Below, piece after piece: positions 27,635-37,198 of a DNA stretch of 42,378 nt (the first letter of the stretch is position 1; the number at the start of each line of letters is the position of its first letter). The notes beneath the pieces were generated by a model. It saw only the letters and a list, made by a program, of their open reading frames with translations, had not been told where the DNA came from and did no database searches. Position numbers and translations under genes: made by a program. Where the stretch lies: the NCBI GenBank assembly GCA_965652415.1, contig CBFGVH010000013.1:1-42378 (forward strand), given 5' to 3'. This stretch comes from BQJD01 sp965652415 (lineage in GTDB: Bacteria; Pseudomonadota; Gammaproteobacteria; Arenicellales; CAJQKF01).

Positions 27635-28437
27635 GACGGCTCGCACACGTGAATGGATACGCCGGCGGCGGCGCAGGCGGCGACGAATGCCGGCGGCGGC
27701 GCGCGGTCGGTGACGAAATGGTCGATGGCACCGATGTCCGCGATCCTCACCGGGGCGTTGCGCTGGAACTTGGTGTTGTCGGCCACCAGGATCACCGAAC
27801 GGGCGTGCTCGATGATGGCTCGCGCCGCCAGCACCTCTCGGTAATCGTAGTCGAGCAGCGTGCCGTCCTCATCGATGGCCGAACTGCCCACCACGGCATA
27901 GTCGACGCGGAACTGGGACAGGAACTCCGAGGCCCGTTCCCCGACGATGCCGCCGTCTTCGTGGCGCACGACGCCGCAGGACACCACCAGTTCGACGTCG
28001 CTCGCGCCCATCAGGATGGTGACCACGTTGACGTTGTTGGTGATGACGATGAGCCCCCGCCTGTCCTTCAGGAACCCGGCGACCTGCTCGGTGGTGGTGC
28101 CGATGTTCATGAACAGCGAGGCGCCGTCGGGAACCAGCGACGCGGCGAGTTCGCCGATGCGGCGCTTGGCCGCCGCCGCGATGTGCCTGCGCGCGCGGTA
28201 ACCGACGTTGACCTGCACGTCGCTCAGCACTGCGCCGCCGTGGGTCCGCCTGAGCCAGTCGCCCCCGCACAGCACGTTGAGGTCGCGGCGAATGGTCTGC
28301 GGCGTCACCCGGAACTCGCCGGCCAGGGACTCGACATCGACGTCGCCGCGCTCGCGCGCGATGTCGACGATGCGACGCTGGCGCGCGGTGAGCTTGCGGA
28401 TACGGCGCTCGCCGGCGGCTGGGTCGGCCTCTGCCAC
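27631..28437 (-). CDS. glpR: DeoR-family glycerol regulator GlpR
   Basis: A 268-residue transcriptional regulator. The DNA-binding helix-turn-helix occupies about residues 17-70 (LTARQRRIVDIARERG, VESLAGEFRVTPQTIRRDLNVL). The sugar-phosphate-sensing DeoR C-terminal domain follows, with the phosphate loop FMNIGTTTEQVAGFL and VLVADNTKFQ-like ILVADNTKFQR near residue 225. GlpR proteins usually repress glycerol genes and are released by glycerol-3-phosphate. The repeated TGTTYRT half-sites between glpV and glpK are its probable operators. GTG 28437 is the first usable start; the glpV-glpR gap holds a long hairpin. Confidence 0.9.
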   Translation of the reverse strand: MAEADPAAGERRIRKLTARQRRIVDIARERGDVDVESLAGEFRVTPQTIRRDLNVLCGGDWLRRTHGGAVLSDVQVNVGYRARRHIAAAAKRRIGELAASLVPDGASLFMNIGTTTEQVAGFLKDRRGLIVITNNVNVVTILMGASDVELVVSCGVVRHEDGGIVGERASEFLSQFRVDYAVVGSSAIDEDGTLLDYDYREVLAARAIIEHARSVILVADNTKFQRNAPVRIADIGAIDHFVTDRAPPPAFVAACAAAGVSIHVCEPS

Positions 28438-28461
28438 GTACTCAAGTATCTCCGACGTATG

Positions 28462-28493
28462 GGCGCCGAGGCGGCATGGGCCGCCCCGGCGCC
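28462..28493. terminator. Long GC hairpin between glpV and glpR
   Basis: Arms 28462-28475 and 28480-28493 pair in 13 of 14 positions around an ATGG loop. No T-run follows on either strand. In a binding-protein-first operon such a structure typically protects the upstream mRNA and reduces downstream expression, which would let glpV exceed glpR-U. Confidence 0.6.
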
Positions 28494-28528
28494 GGCGATG
28501 AAGGAACCGATCCTTCGGGGCCCGCGGG

Positions 28529-30262
28529 TTACTCGGACCAGCGCTTGATCAACTCCTCGTAGGCGACGGTTTCGCCTTGCGGTTTCTCGTTATCCAGCTT
28601 GGGTTTGGGCGCACCGGGCTTGGCCAGCCACTCGGCCGGATCGGACTCCGGATTCAGCCGCGGCCCGCAGCCGCCGTAGGTATTGGCCCGTTCGTCGGCC
28701 TGCTGCATGCGCGCCATGACCTGGTCCATCTCGCTGGCGAGCCGGTCCATGGCCTCCTGCGGCGTGAAGGCGCCGGAGTTCACGTCACCGATCTGCTGCC
28801 ACCAGATCTGCGCCAGCTTCGGATAGTCAGGCACGTTGATGCCGGTCGGCGACCACAGCACGCGGTCGGGCGAACGGTAGAACTCCACCAGTCCGCCCAG
28901 CTTGGGCGAGCGCTCGGTGAAGGACTCGTGGCGGATGGAGCTGTCGCGAACGAAAGTGAGACCCACGTGGCTCTTCTTCACGTCGACCGTCTTGGACACC
29001 ACGAACTGCGCGTACAGCCACGCCGCCTTTCGGCGGTCCACCGGGGTCGACTGGAACAGCGTCCAGGAACCCGCGTCCTGGTAGCCGAGCTTCTGCCCTT
29101 CCTCCCAGTACGGGCCGTGCGGGGACGGCGCCATGCGCCACAGCGGGTTGCCGTCGTCGTCGACGGTGTTGTTGCCCTCGCTCTTCGGTGCCACCATGGA
29201 CGCGGTGAACGCGGTGTACCAGAAGATCTGCTGAGCAACGTTGCCCTGGGACAGCGCCGGCAGCGACTGGTAGAAGTCGTAGCTGGCCGCTCCCGGAGGG
29301 GCGTACTTGCGCAGCCACTCGTCCCACTTGCGGATCGCGTACACGGCTGCCGGGCCGTTGGCCGCACCGCCGCGCGATACCGAGGCGCCGACCGGGTTGC
29401 AGGTGCCCTCTTCCATGCGGATGCCCCACTCGTCCACCGGAATGCCGTTGGGCAGGCCCTTGTCGCCGGCGCCCGCCATCGACAGCCAGGCGTCGGTCAT
29501 GCGCCAGCCGAGGTCCGGGGCGCGCTTGCCGTAGTCCATGTGGCCGTACACGCGTACGCCGTCGATCTCCTTGACATGCTCGGTGAAGAACTCGGCGATA
29601 TCCTCGTAGGCCGACCAGTTGATTGGCACGCCGAGGTCGTAGCCGTAGCGTTCCTTGAATTGCGCCTTGAGGTCCTCGCGGTCGAACCAGTCCTTGCGAT
29701 ACCAGTACAGGTTGGCGAACTGCTGGTCGGGGAGCTGGTACAGCTTGCCGTCCGGTCCGGTGGTGAACGACTTGCCGATGAAGTCGTCGATGTCGAGCAT
29801 CGGGTTGGTGACGTCGGCGCCGTCGCCGGCCATCCAGTCGGTCAGGTTCACCGCCAGCTGCAGTCTCGAATGCGTGCCGATGAGATCCGAGTCGTTGATG
29901 TAGGCGTCGTACAGGTTGCGGTTGGTCTGCATCTGGGTCTGCACGGCCTGTACCACCTCGCCCTCGCCTAGCAGCTGGTGGTTGACCTTGATGCCGGTGA
30001 TCTCCTCGAACGCCTTGGTCAGCACCCGCGACTCGTACTCGTGAGTGGGTATGGTCTCGGACAGTACGTTGATCTCCATGCCCTGGAACGGTTCGGCCGC
30101 CTTGATGAACCATTCCATCTCCTGTTTCTGTTCCTCGACGGACAGTGTCGAGGGCTGGAATTCATCGTTGATCCAGCGCTCCGCCTCTTCCATTCCCGCC
30201 TGGGCCAGCGGCGATGCCAGCAGAGCGCCGATCGCCATCGATAACGTGAGCCTTCTCGTCAT
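28529..30262 (-). CDS. glpV: Glycerol ABC transporter substrate-binding protein GlpV
   Basis: A 577-residue periplasmic solute-binding protein of the family 1 (sugar-type) class. A Sec signal covers residues 1-22 (MTRRLTLSMAIGALLASPLAQA, ending in an AQA cleavage box). The mature part is long, with EITGIKVNHQLLGEGEVVQAVQ in the early domain and a C-terminal NTYGGCGPRLN stretch, as in the glycerol-binding proteins of this family. ATG 30262 has an excellent SD (AAAGGAGGAG); the frame to 30331 would run through the promoter. As first gene of the glp operon it differs from the Rhizobium order, where it is last. Confidence 0.9.
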   Translation of the reverse strand: MTRRLTLSMAIGALLASPLAQAGMEEAERWINDEFQPSTLSVEEQKQEMEWFIKAAEPFQGMEINVLSETIPTHEYESRVLTKAFEEITGIKVNHQLLGEGEVVQAVQTQMQTNRNLYDAYINDSDLIGTHSRLQLAVNLTDWMAGDGADVTNPMLDIDDFIGKSFTTGPDGKLYQLPDQQFANLYWYRKDWFDREDLKAQFKERYGYDLGVPINWSAYEDIAEFFTEHVKEIDGVRVYGHMDYGKRAPDLGWRMTDAWLSMAGAGDKGLPNGIPVDEWGIRMEEGTCNPVGASVSRGGAANGPAAVYAIRKWDEWLRKYAPPGAASYDFYQSLPALSQGNVAQQIFWYTAFTASMVAPKSEGNNTVDDDGNPLWRMAPSPHGPYWEEGQKLGYQDAGSWTLFQSTPVDRRKAAWLYAQFVVSKTVDVKKSHVGLTFVRDSSIRHESFTERSPKLGGLVEFYRSPDRVLWSPTGINVPDYPKLAQIWWQQIGDVNSGAFTPQEAMDRLASEMDQVMARMQQADERANTYGGCGPRLNPESDPAEWLAKPGAPKPKLDNEKPQGETVAYEELIKRWSE

Positions 30263-30280
30263 GGCTCCTCCTTTGGTGAT

Positions 30281-30368
30281 TGTTTGTGGATCGGGGATGT
30301 TCATTCTAGATGTTCGTTTTGCCAGGTACAAACAAAAATGTGAAAATATGAATACCCAATACGAAACA
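30281..30368. promoter_or_regulatory. Candidate GlpR operator cluster
   Basis: Five related half-sites in 88 bp: TGTTTGT (30281), TGTTCAT (30298), TGTTCGT (30311), ACAAACA (30328, reverse) and ACGAAACA (30361-30368, reverse). Two copies, ATGTTCATT (30297) and ATGTTCGTT (30310), repeat at a 13-bp period. They cover the glpV promoter and face divergent glpK. DeoR-family GlpR proteins bind TTCG-containing repeats, so this is a plausible shared operator. Confidence 0.5.
30303..30331 (-). promoter_or_regulatory. Promoter of the glpV operon
   Basis: Minus strand TTGTAC (30326-30331), 17-bp spacer, TAGAAT (30303-30308), about 35 bp before the glpV SD. Both boxes are overlapped by the TGTTYRT repeats, which suggests repression by GlpR. 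Confidence 0.6.
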
Positions 30369-30479
30369 ACCTGATAACCGATAGTTGCGCCGCAAAGCTG
30401 TCAAAATACGTTAACCGGCACGGCCCGACACCCCCGCACCGAACGCACAACGACCGCCGGCAGGAGATTCCGAGGCACC

Positions 30480-31982
<1,503 letters not shown>

Positions 31983-32033
31983 TTTCCTCGTCGCGGCGGG
32001 GCCCCCGGTCACGAAGCCGTCGCCTCGCGGGCC

Positions 32034-32039
32034 TATAAT
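32034..32039 (+). promoter_or_regulatory. Perfect -10 box immediately before pyk
   Basis: TATAAT at 32034-32039 in otherwise GC-rich sequence. The normal start point would be about 32046, one base before ATG 32047 of pyk, implying a leaderless or nearly leaderless mRNA. No good -35 is seen at 17 bp. Confidence 0.45.
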
Positions 32040-32046
32040 GCCGACG

Positions 32047-33477
32047 ATGCGCCCCGCCAGAAACGCCAAGATCGTCGCCACCCTGGGACCTGCCAGCGAC
32101 GAGCTGCCGCTGATCCGCGCCCTGGTCAATGCCGGTGCCGACGTGTTCAGGCTCAACTTCAGCCACGGCGGCTTCGACGATCATCGCGAGCGCGTTCAGC
32201 GCATCCGCGCCATCGAGCACGAACTCGACCATCCCCTCGGCATCCTGCTCGACCTGCAGGGACCGAAGCTTCGCATCGGCACCTTCGCCGACGGCGCCGT
32301 GCAGCTCGTCGCCGGCGAACGCTTCCGCCTCGATCTCGACGACGCCGAGGGCGATGGTCGCCGCGTCGCCCTGCCGCATCCCGAGATCCTGCACGTGCTC
32401 GAGCCCGGCGCGCGGCTGCTGCTCAACGACGGCCGCGTGCGCCTCGAGGTGCTGGACTGCGCCGACGACTTCGCCGAGTGCAGGGTACTGACCGGCGGCG
32501 AGTTGTCCGACCGCAAGGGCGTGAACGTCCCCGGCGTCACCTTGCCCATCTCGGCCATGACCGACAAGGACCGCGCCGACCTCGCCTTCGGCCTCGAGCT
32601 CGGCGTCGACTGGGTGGCGCTGTCGTTCGTGCAGCGCCCGGAGGACGTCGCCGAGCTCCGCCGCCACGTTGGCGGTCGCGCGTCGGTGATGACCAAGCTG
32701 GAGAAGCCCGCCGCCATCCGCCATCTCGACGACATCGTCGCCATCTCCGACGCGGTGATGGTGGCGCGCGGCGACCTCGGCGTGGAGATGCGCCCCGAGG
32801 AGGTGCCGAGCGTGCAGAAGCGCATCGTGCGCGCCTGCCGCCGCGCCGGCAAGCCGGTGGTGGTGGCCACCCAGATGCTCGAGTCCATGATCAACGCGCC
32901 CACGCCCACCCGCGCCGAGACCACCGACGTCGCCACCGCCATCTACGACGGCGTCGACGCGGTGATGCTGTCGGGCGAGACCGCCATCGGGGAATACCCG
33001 GTCGAGGCGGTGTCGATCATGCACCGGATCATCTTCGAGACCGAGCGCGACCCCTACTACCGCGAGACCATCGACGCGCTAATCCCGCAGCCGGACGCGG
33101 TCAGCGGCGACGCCATCTGCGCCGCCATGAGCCGCGTGGTGGAGATCATGCCGATCAAGGTCGCCATCACCTACACCGACTCCGGATCGACGGCGCTGCG
33201 CGCCGCCCGCGAGCGCCCACGCATCCCCATCCTGTGCCTGACGCCCTACCAGAGCACCGCGCGCCGCATGCAGCTGGTGTGGGGCGTGCACGCCGAGATC
33301 GCGGTGGCCGCCGACGACGTCGACTCGGTGGTCACCGACGCCTGCCGCATCGCCGCCCGCGAGGGCTACGTCGAACCGGGCGAGCACGTGGTCATCACCG
33401 CCGGCATGCCGTTCCGCGTGCCGGGCAACACCAACCTGCTGCGCATCGCGCGCGTGCGCGACGAGCACCTGTCGTGA
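32047..33477 (+). CDS. pyk: Pyruvate kinase
   Basis: Converts phosphoenolpyruvate and ADP to pyruvate and ATP, the last step of glycolysis. With ATG 32047 it is 476 residues (MRPARNAKIVATLGPAS); ATG 32038 adds three residues but overlaps the -10 box. Motifs: KIVATLGPAS, VFRLNFSHG, LQGPKLRIG, the active-site segment MTKLEKPAAI, the Mg/substrate loop MVARGDLGVEM, and TRAETTDVATAIYDGVDAVM. The C-terminal regulatory domain starts near residue 340. GTG of the next gene overlaps its stop. Placed after glpK, it completes the glycerol-to-pyruvate route. Confidence 0.96.
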   Translation: MRPARNAKIVATLGPASDELPLIRALVNAGADVFRLNFSHGGFDDHRERVQRIRAIEHELDHPLGILLDLQGPKLRIGTFADGAVQLVAGERFRLDLDDAEGDGRRVALPHPEILHVLEPGARLLLNDGRVRLEVLDCADDFAECRVLTGGELSDRKGVNVPGVTLPISAMTDKDRADLAFGLELGVDWVALSFVQRPEDVAELRRHVGGRASVMTKLEKPAAIRHLDDIVAISDAVMVARGDLGVEMRPEEVPSVQKRIVRACRRAGKPVVVATQMLESMINAPTPTRAETTDVATAIYDGVDAVMLSGETAIGEYPVEAVSIMHRIIFETERDPYYRETIDALIPQPDAVSGDAICAAMSRVVEIMPIKVAITYTDSGSTALRAARERPRIPILCLTPYQSTARRMQLVWGVHAEIAVAADDVDSVVTDACRIAAREGYVEPGEHVVITAGMPFRVPGNTNLLRIARVRDEHLS

Positions 33478-34211
33478 GCGCCGGCGCTGACGCCCTCTGC
33501 GCGCCCGCGCAGGTCATCGCGCGCGCGGTCGATTATCCCTACCGCTGGCCCGGACGCTCGTACCTGTTCCACGGCGGCCGTGCCCATCCCGTGGTCGAGC
33601 GCGAGCGCTGGCGCGAGGGGCGCGTACCGGTGCTCGCCTACGGCTCGAACCGCGCTCCCGAGCAGCTCGCGCGCAAGTTCGGCGTGCTCGCGCCCAACCG
33701 CGCCATCCTCGTCGAGCGCTGCGAGCTGCCGGGATTCGACGTGGTGCACTCGGCCCACGTCACGTCCTACGGCGCCATCCCTGCGGCGCTGGCCGAGGAC
33801 CCCGCGGTTACCGTGACAGTGGCGGTGACCTGGCTCGACCGCGAGCAGGTCGCGATCATGGATGCCAGCGAACGGGCCGGCTGCAACTACGGCCGCCTGC
33901 GCCTGCCACGTACCGTGACGCTCGACGACGGCAGCGGCAGCGACGCGGTCGAGGCCTACCTCACCCGGCACGGATCGCTGGCGGTCGACGGCCGCGTGGC
34001 CAGCCACGGCGACATCGAGGCCCTCGGCCGCGGCACACCGACGATTCGCCACCGCGAGGTGCTTGCGCTCGCCCACCGTCATCTCGCTCCCGAAACCGAT
34101 TTCGAGACCTTCGTCCTGCACCTGGCGCGGGACCCGGCGTGGCGTGAACGCGCGACCCGCCGGCTCAAGGAGGGCCTGTCGGCGAGCACCGGTACGCCCC
34201 CCGCGAAGTAA
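33474..34211 (+). CDS. Uncharacterised YGSN-motif protein, gamma-glutamylcyclotransferase-like
   Basis: A 245-residue protein I cannot assign to a characterised enzyme. It contains VLAYGSNRAPEQLARKFG near residues 53-70, resembling the YGSN glycine loop of the gamma-glutamylcyclotransferase (AIG2/BtrG-like) fold. The later WLDREQVAIMDASERAGCNYGRLRL matches the position where that fold places its catalytic Glu and final strands. The N-terminus (ARAVDYPYRWPGRSYLFHGGRAHPV) and a roughly 80-residue C-terminal helical part are not explained by the fold. GTG 33474 overlaps the pyk stop (GTGA), so the protein is translationally coupled to pyruvate kinase. The fold assignment is by motif only. Confidence 0.7.
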   Translation: MSAGADALCAPAQVIARAVDYPYRWPGRSYLFHGGRAHPVVERERWREGRVPVLAYGSNRAPEQLARKFGVLAPNRAILVERCELPGFDVVHSAHVTSYGAIPAALAEDPAVTVTVAVTWLDREQVAIMDASERAGCNYGRLRLPRTVTLDDGSGSDAVEAYLTRHGSLAVDGRVASHGDIEALGRGTPTIRHREVLALAHRHLAPETDFETFVLHLARDPAWRERATRRLKEGLSASTGTPPAK

Positions 34212-34281
34212 CGCCCGACTCGCTGCGCCCCTGTCTCGAGACAAATACCCAGAACCCGACTGAAGCCGGTACGCCCGACCC

Positions 34282-35013
34282 ATGCAGACGCTCCACGTGA
34301 TCATGAACCAGCAGCACATCGAGCGCGACCGCCTGCCCGGCAAGACCGTGGTGGTGCTCGATGTGCTGTTCGCCACCACCACCATCGCCATGGCGCTTCA
34401 CCACGGCGCCCGCGACGTGCTCACGGTGGCCGAAGTGGACGAGGCGCGCCGTTACGAGGGCGAAGGCGTGATCCTCGCCGGCGAGAAGGACGCCGAAATT
34501 CCGGACGGCTTCGACACCTTCGCCCCCGAGGTGCTGTCACGCCGGCCGCTTGCCGGCAAACGCCTGGTGCTGGTGAGCACCAACGGCACGGTGGCCCTGG
34601 CCAACAGCCGGGGCGCCGCCGCCGTGTACACCGCGGCGCTGGTCAACAACGGCGCCGTCGCCAGCCATCTCGTCGACCACCATCGCGACGGCACCATCCT
34701 GCTGGTGTGCTCGGCGTCGCGCCATCGCTTCAACATCGAGGACTTCATCGGCGCGGGGCTGCTGGTCGAGGCGCTGGCGGCGGCCGCGCCGAAACGTTTC
34801 GCGCTCACCGACGCCGCCGTCGCCGCGCGCTCGCTCGCCGGCTCGGCCGACATCGCCGGTACGCTCAGGAACTCAAGGGTCGGACGCATGATGCACGCCA
34901 TGAACCTCGACGCGGACGTCGACCTCGCCGCCACCGTCGACCTGTACGACGTGGTGCCCGGGCTCGAGGGCGAGGCGCTCGTCGCGACCGGCCGGCACGC
35001 GCCTCGCCCCTGA
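34282..35013 (+). CDS. ComB-like 2-phosphosulfolactate phosphatase family protein
   Basis: A 243-residue protein of the ComB family. In methanogens ComB dephosphorylates 2-phosphosulfolactate (made from PEP and sulfite by ComA) on the way to coenzyme M; the bacterial role is generally unknown. Marks are VVVLDVLFATTTIAMALHHGA near residues 22-42, ILAGEKDAEIPDGFDTFAPEVL, LVLVSTNGTVAL and FNIEDFIGAGLLVEAL. The usual LRAT/S segment reads LFAT, so a conserved arginine is replaced by Phe. This is a reason for caution about the activity. It stands between pyk and pgi, 70 bp after the YGSN gene. No ComA homologue is in the window. Confidence 0.8.
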   Translation: MQTLHVIMNQQHIERDRLPGKTVVVLDVLFATTTIAMALHHGARDVLTVAEVDEARRYEGEGVILAGEKDAEIPDGFDTFAPEVLSRRPLAGKRLVLVSTNGTVALANSRGAAAVYTAALVNNGAVASHLVDHHRDGTILLVCSASRHRFNIEDFIGAGLLVEALAAAAPKRFALTDAAVAARSLAGSADIAGTLRNSRVGRMMHAMNLDADVDLAATVDLYDVVPGLEGEALVATGRHAPRP

Positions 35014-35019
35014 TAGAAT
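35014..35019 (+). promoter_or_regulatory. Candidate -10 box of pgi
   Basis: TAGAAT ahead of pgi, at the comB-like stop, about 28 bp before ATG 35048. It overlaps an in-frame ATG at 35018, which argues that the downstream ATG is the real pgi start. No convincing -35. Confidence 0.3.
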
Positions 35020-35047
35020 GCCCGGCCGGACCATCGATCTCACGGCC

Positions 35048-36697
35048 ATGACGACGTTGACGGAACTCCCCGCGTGGCGCGCACTCGCGGAACACGCGCG
35101 CGAGGTCTCGCCGCTTCACATGCGCGACCTGTTCGCCGCCGACCGGGCCCGGTTCGAGCGATTCTCCCTCGAAGTCGACGGCCTGCTGCTGGACTACTCG
35201 AAGAACCGCGTCACCGGCGACACGCTCGCCCTTCTCGCCGCCCTGGCCCGCGCGCGCGGCGTCGAGGCGCTGCGCGACGCAATGCTGCGCGGTGAACGGA
35301 TCAACCTGAGCGAGGACCGGGCGGTGCTGCACACCGCCCTCAGGCGCACTGCCGAGGCCGGGCCGCTGGTGGTCGACGGCGTCGACGTCATGGAGGAGAT
35401 CCTGGCCGTGCGCGCGAAGATGCGTGCGTTCAGCGAGGCGGTACGCGGCGGCTCCTGGCGCGGGCACACCGGCGAGCCAATCCGCGACGTGGTCAACATC
35501 GGCATCGGCGGCTCCGATCTCGGCCCGGCCATGGTCTGCGAGGCGCTCGCCCCGTACCACGACGAAGGGCCGCGCATGCACTTCGTCTCCAACGTCGACC
35601 CCGCCCACTTCGCCCGCACCGCAGCCGCCCTCGACCCGCGCCGCACGCTGTTCATCATCGCCTCGAAGACCTTCACCACCCTCGAGACCATGTCCAACGC
35701 CGCCGAGGCGAGGCGCTGGCTGCTGGCGAGCGGCGCTCCGGATTCGGCCGTCGCCCGCCACTTCGTCGCCCTGTCCACCAACGAGGACAAGGTTCGCGAG
35801 TTCGGCATCGACCCGGACAACATGTTCCGCTTCCGCGATTTCGTCGGCGGCCGCTATTCCCTCTGGTCGGCCGTCGGCCTCTCGATCGCCATCGCCGCCG
35901 GCATGGACAGGTTCGAGCAACTGCTGGCCGGCGCGCACCGCATGGACCGCCACTTCGCCGAGACGCCGATCGAGCGCAACCTGCCCATGATCCTCGCCCT
36001 GCTCGGCGCCTGGTATCGCAACTTCCTCGGCCTTCCGAACCACGTGGTGGTTCCCTACGACCAGAACCTGGCGAGGTTCCCGGCCCACCTGCAGCAGCTC
36101 GACATGGAAAGCAACGGCAAGGGCGTGACCCGCGACGGCGACGGCATCGACACCTACGACACCGGCCCCGCCGTGTGGGGAGAGGCCGGCTGCAACAGCC
36201 AGCATTCCTTTTTTCAACTCCTGCACCAGGGAACGACCGTGACGCCCGTGGACTTCCTGGTCGCCGCCGGCGGCCACTACGGCGACGGCGCGCGCCACCG
36301 CATGCTGGTGGCGAGCTGCCTCGCCCAGTCGAGGGCCCTGATGCACGGCCGCACGGCGGGCGAGGCGCGCGCCGAACTCGAACGCGCGGGACTCGACGAG
36401 CAGACCATCGCCCGCCGCCTGCCGCACTCGGTGTTCCCCGGCAACCGGCCCAGCAACACGCTGGCCTACGCGCGCCTCGACCCGCATACCCTCGGCATGC
36501 TGATCGCCGCCTACGAGCACAAGGTGTTCGTGCAGGGCGCGATCTGGAACGTCAACTCCTTCGACCAGTGGGGCGTGGAACTCGGCAAACAGCTCACCGG
36601 GCCGATCGCCGAGGCTTTGGAGCACGACGACGGAGCGGTGGACACGGACGCGTCGACCACAGGCCTGGCGGACTTCCTGCGACGCGCCGGGAAGTAA
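35048..36697 (+). CDS. pgi: Glucose-6-phosphate isomerase
   Basis: Interconverts glucose-6-phosphate and fructose-6-phosphate, serving gluconeogenesis when the cell grows on glycerol. From ATG 35048 the protein is 549 residues, equal to E. coli Pgi. Motifs are VVNIGIGGSDLGPAMV near residues 149-164, SKTFTTLETM, and VGGRYSLWSAVGLSIAI (the PGI signature 1 region). The active-site EAGCNSQHSFFQLLHQG and the closing NSFDQWGVELGKQL (signature 2) follow. The longer start at 35018 gives ten extra unconserved residues. It ends four bases from a convergent gene. Confidence 0.97.
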   Translation: MTTLTELPAWRALAEHAREVSPLHMRDLFAADRARFERFSLEVDGLLLDYSKNRVTGDTLALLAALARARGVEALRDAMLRGERINLSEDRAVLHTALRRTAEAGPLVVDGVDVMEEILAVRAKMRAFSEAVRGGSWRGHTGEPIRDVVNIGIGGSDLGPAMVCEALAPYHDEGPRMHFVSNVDPAHFARTAAALDPRRTLFIIASKTFTTLETMSNAAEARRWLLASGAPDSAVARHFVALSTNEDKVREFGIDPDNMFRFRDFVGGRYSLWSAVGLSIAIAAGMDRFEQLLAGAHRMDRHFAETPIERNLPMILALLGAWYRNFLGLPNHVVVPYDQNLARFPAHLQQLDMESNGKGVTRDGDGIDTYDTGPAVWGEAGCNSQHSFFQLLHQGTTVTPVDFLVAAGGHYGDGARHRMLVASCLAQSRALMHGRTAGEARAELERAGLDEQTIARRLPHSVFPGNRPSNTLAYARLDPHTLGMLIAAYEHKVFVQGAIWNVNSFDQWGVELGKQLTGPIAEALEHDDGAVDTDASTTGLADFLRRAGK

Positions 36698-36701
36698 CTC
36701 G

Positions 36702-37082
36702 CTACCCGCCGTCGATCTCGGTCAGCACCCGGTTGGCGATGCGATGGCACTCCACGCCCACCGGCACGCCGCAGTAGATGGTCACCTGGTCGATGACGGC
36801 CCTGAGCTCGTCGCGGGTCACGCCGTTGGTCAGCGCCGCCCTGAAATGCAGCTCCCATTCGTGCATGCGGTTGAGCGCCGCCAGCATGGCCACGTTGACG
36901 ATGCTGCGGGTGCGCCGGTCGAGGGTATCGTCGCCCCAGGCGGCGCCCCAGCAGTACTCGGTCAGCAGTTCCTGGAACGGCCTCGAGAACGCCGACGCGT
37001 TGGCCAGCGACCGGTCCACGTAATCGGCTCCCAGCACCTCGCGGCGCACGGCGAGCCCCTTGTCGAAACGTTCTTTGTCCAC
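36702..37082 (-). CDS. Carboxymuconolactone decarboxylase family protein
   Basis: A 126-residue all-helical protein of the CMD/AhpD superfamily. It most resembles the PcaC branch: KERFDKGLAVRREVLGADYVDRSLANASAF at the N-terminus, FQELLTEYCWGAAWGDDTLDRRTRSIVNVAML, then a C-terminal GVTRDELRAVIDQVTIYCGVP. PcaC acts in protocatechuate breakdown, but no other pca gene is present and the family also includes peroxidase-like proteins. The two cysteines (in EYCWG and IYCGVP) are not in a CxxC pair, which speaks against AhpD-type peroxidase. GTG 37082 with SD GAGAGG was preferred over GTG 37112. Divergent from the VOC gene. Confidence 0.8.
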   Translation of the reverse strand: MDKERFDKGLAVRREVLGADYVDRSLANASAFSRPFQELLTEYCWGAAWGDDTLDRRTRSIVNVAMLAALNRMHEWELHFRAALTNGVTRDELRAVIDQVTIYCGVPVGVECHRIANRVLTEIDGG

Positions 37083-37198
37083 GTCGCCTCTCGCAAGTTG
37101 TGTTACGGACACGAGACTACCTTAACATGCAGCCCCGCGGTCGTTCGGGTAACATCCCCGTCGCTTCCTTCGCCTTCAGTGTCACCGTCGACACCGCC

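Noticed and set aside
34240..34249. Palindrome GTCTCGAGAC upstream of the comB-like gene
   Set aside because: Only ten bases, no second site and no promoter in register; likely chance.
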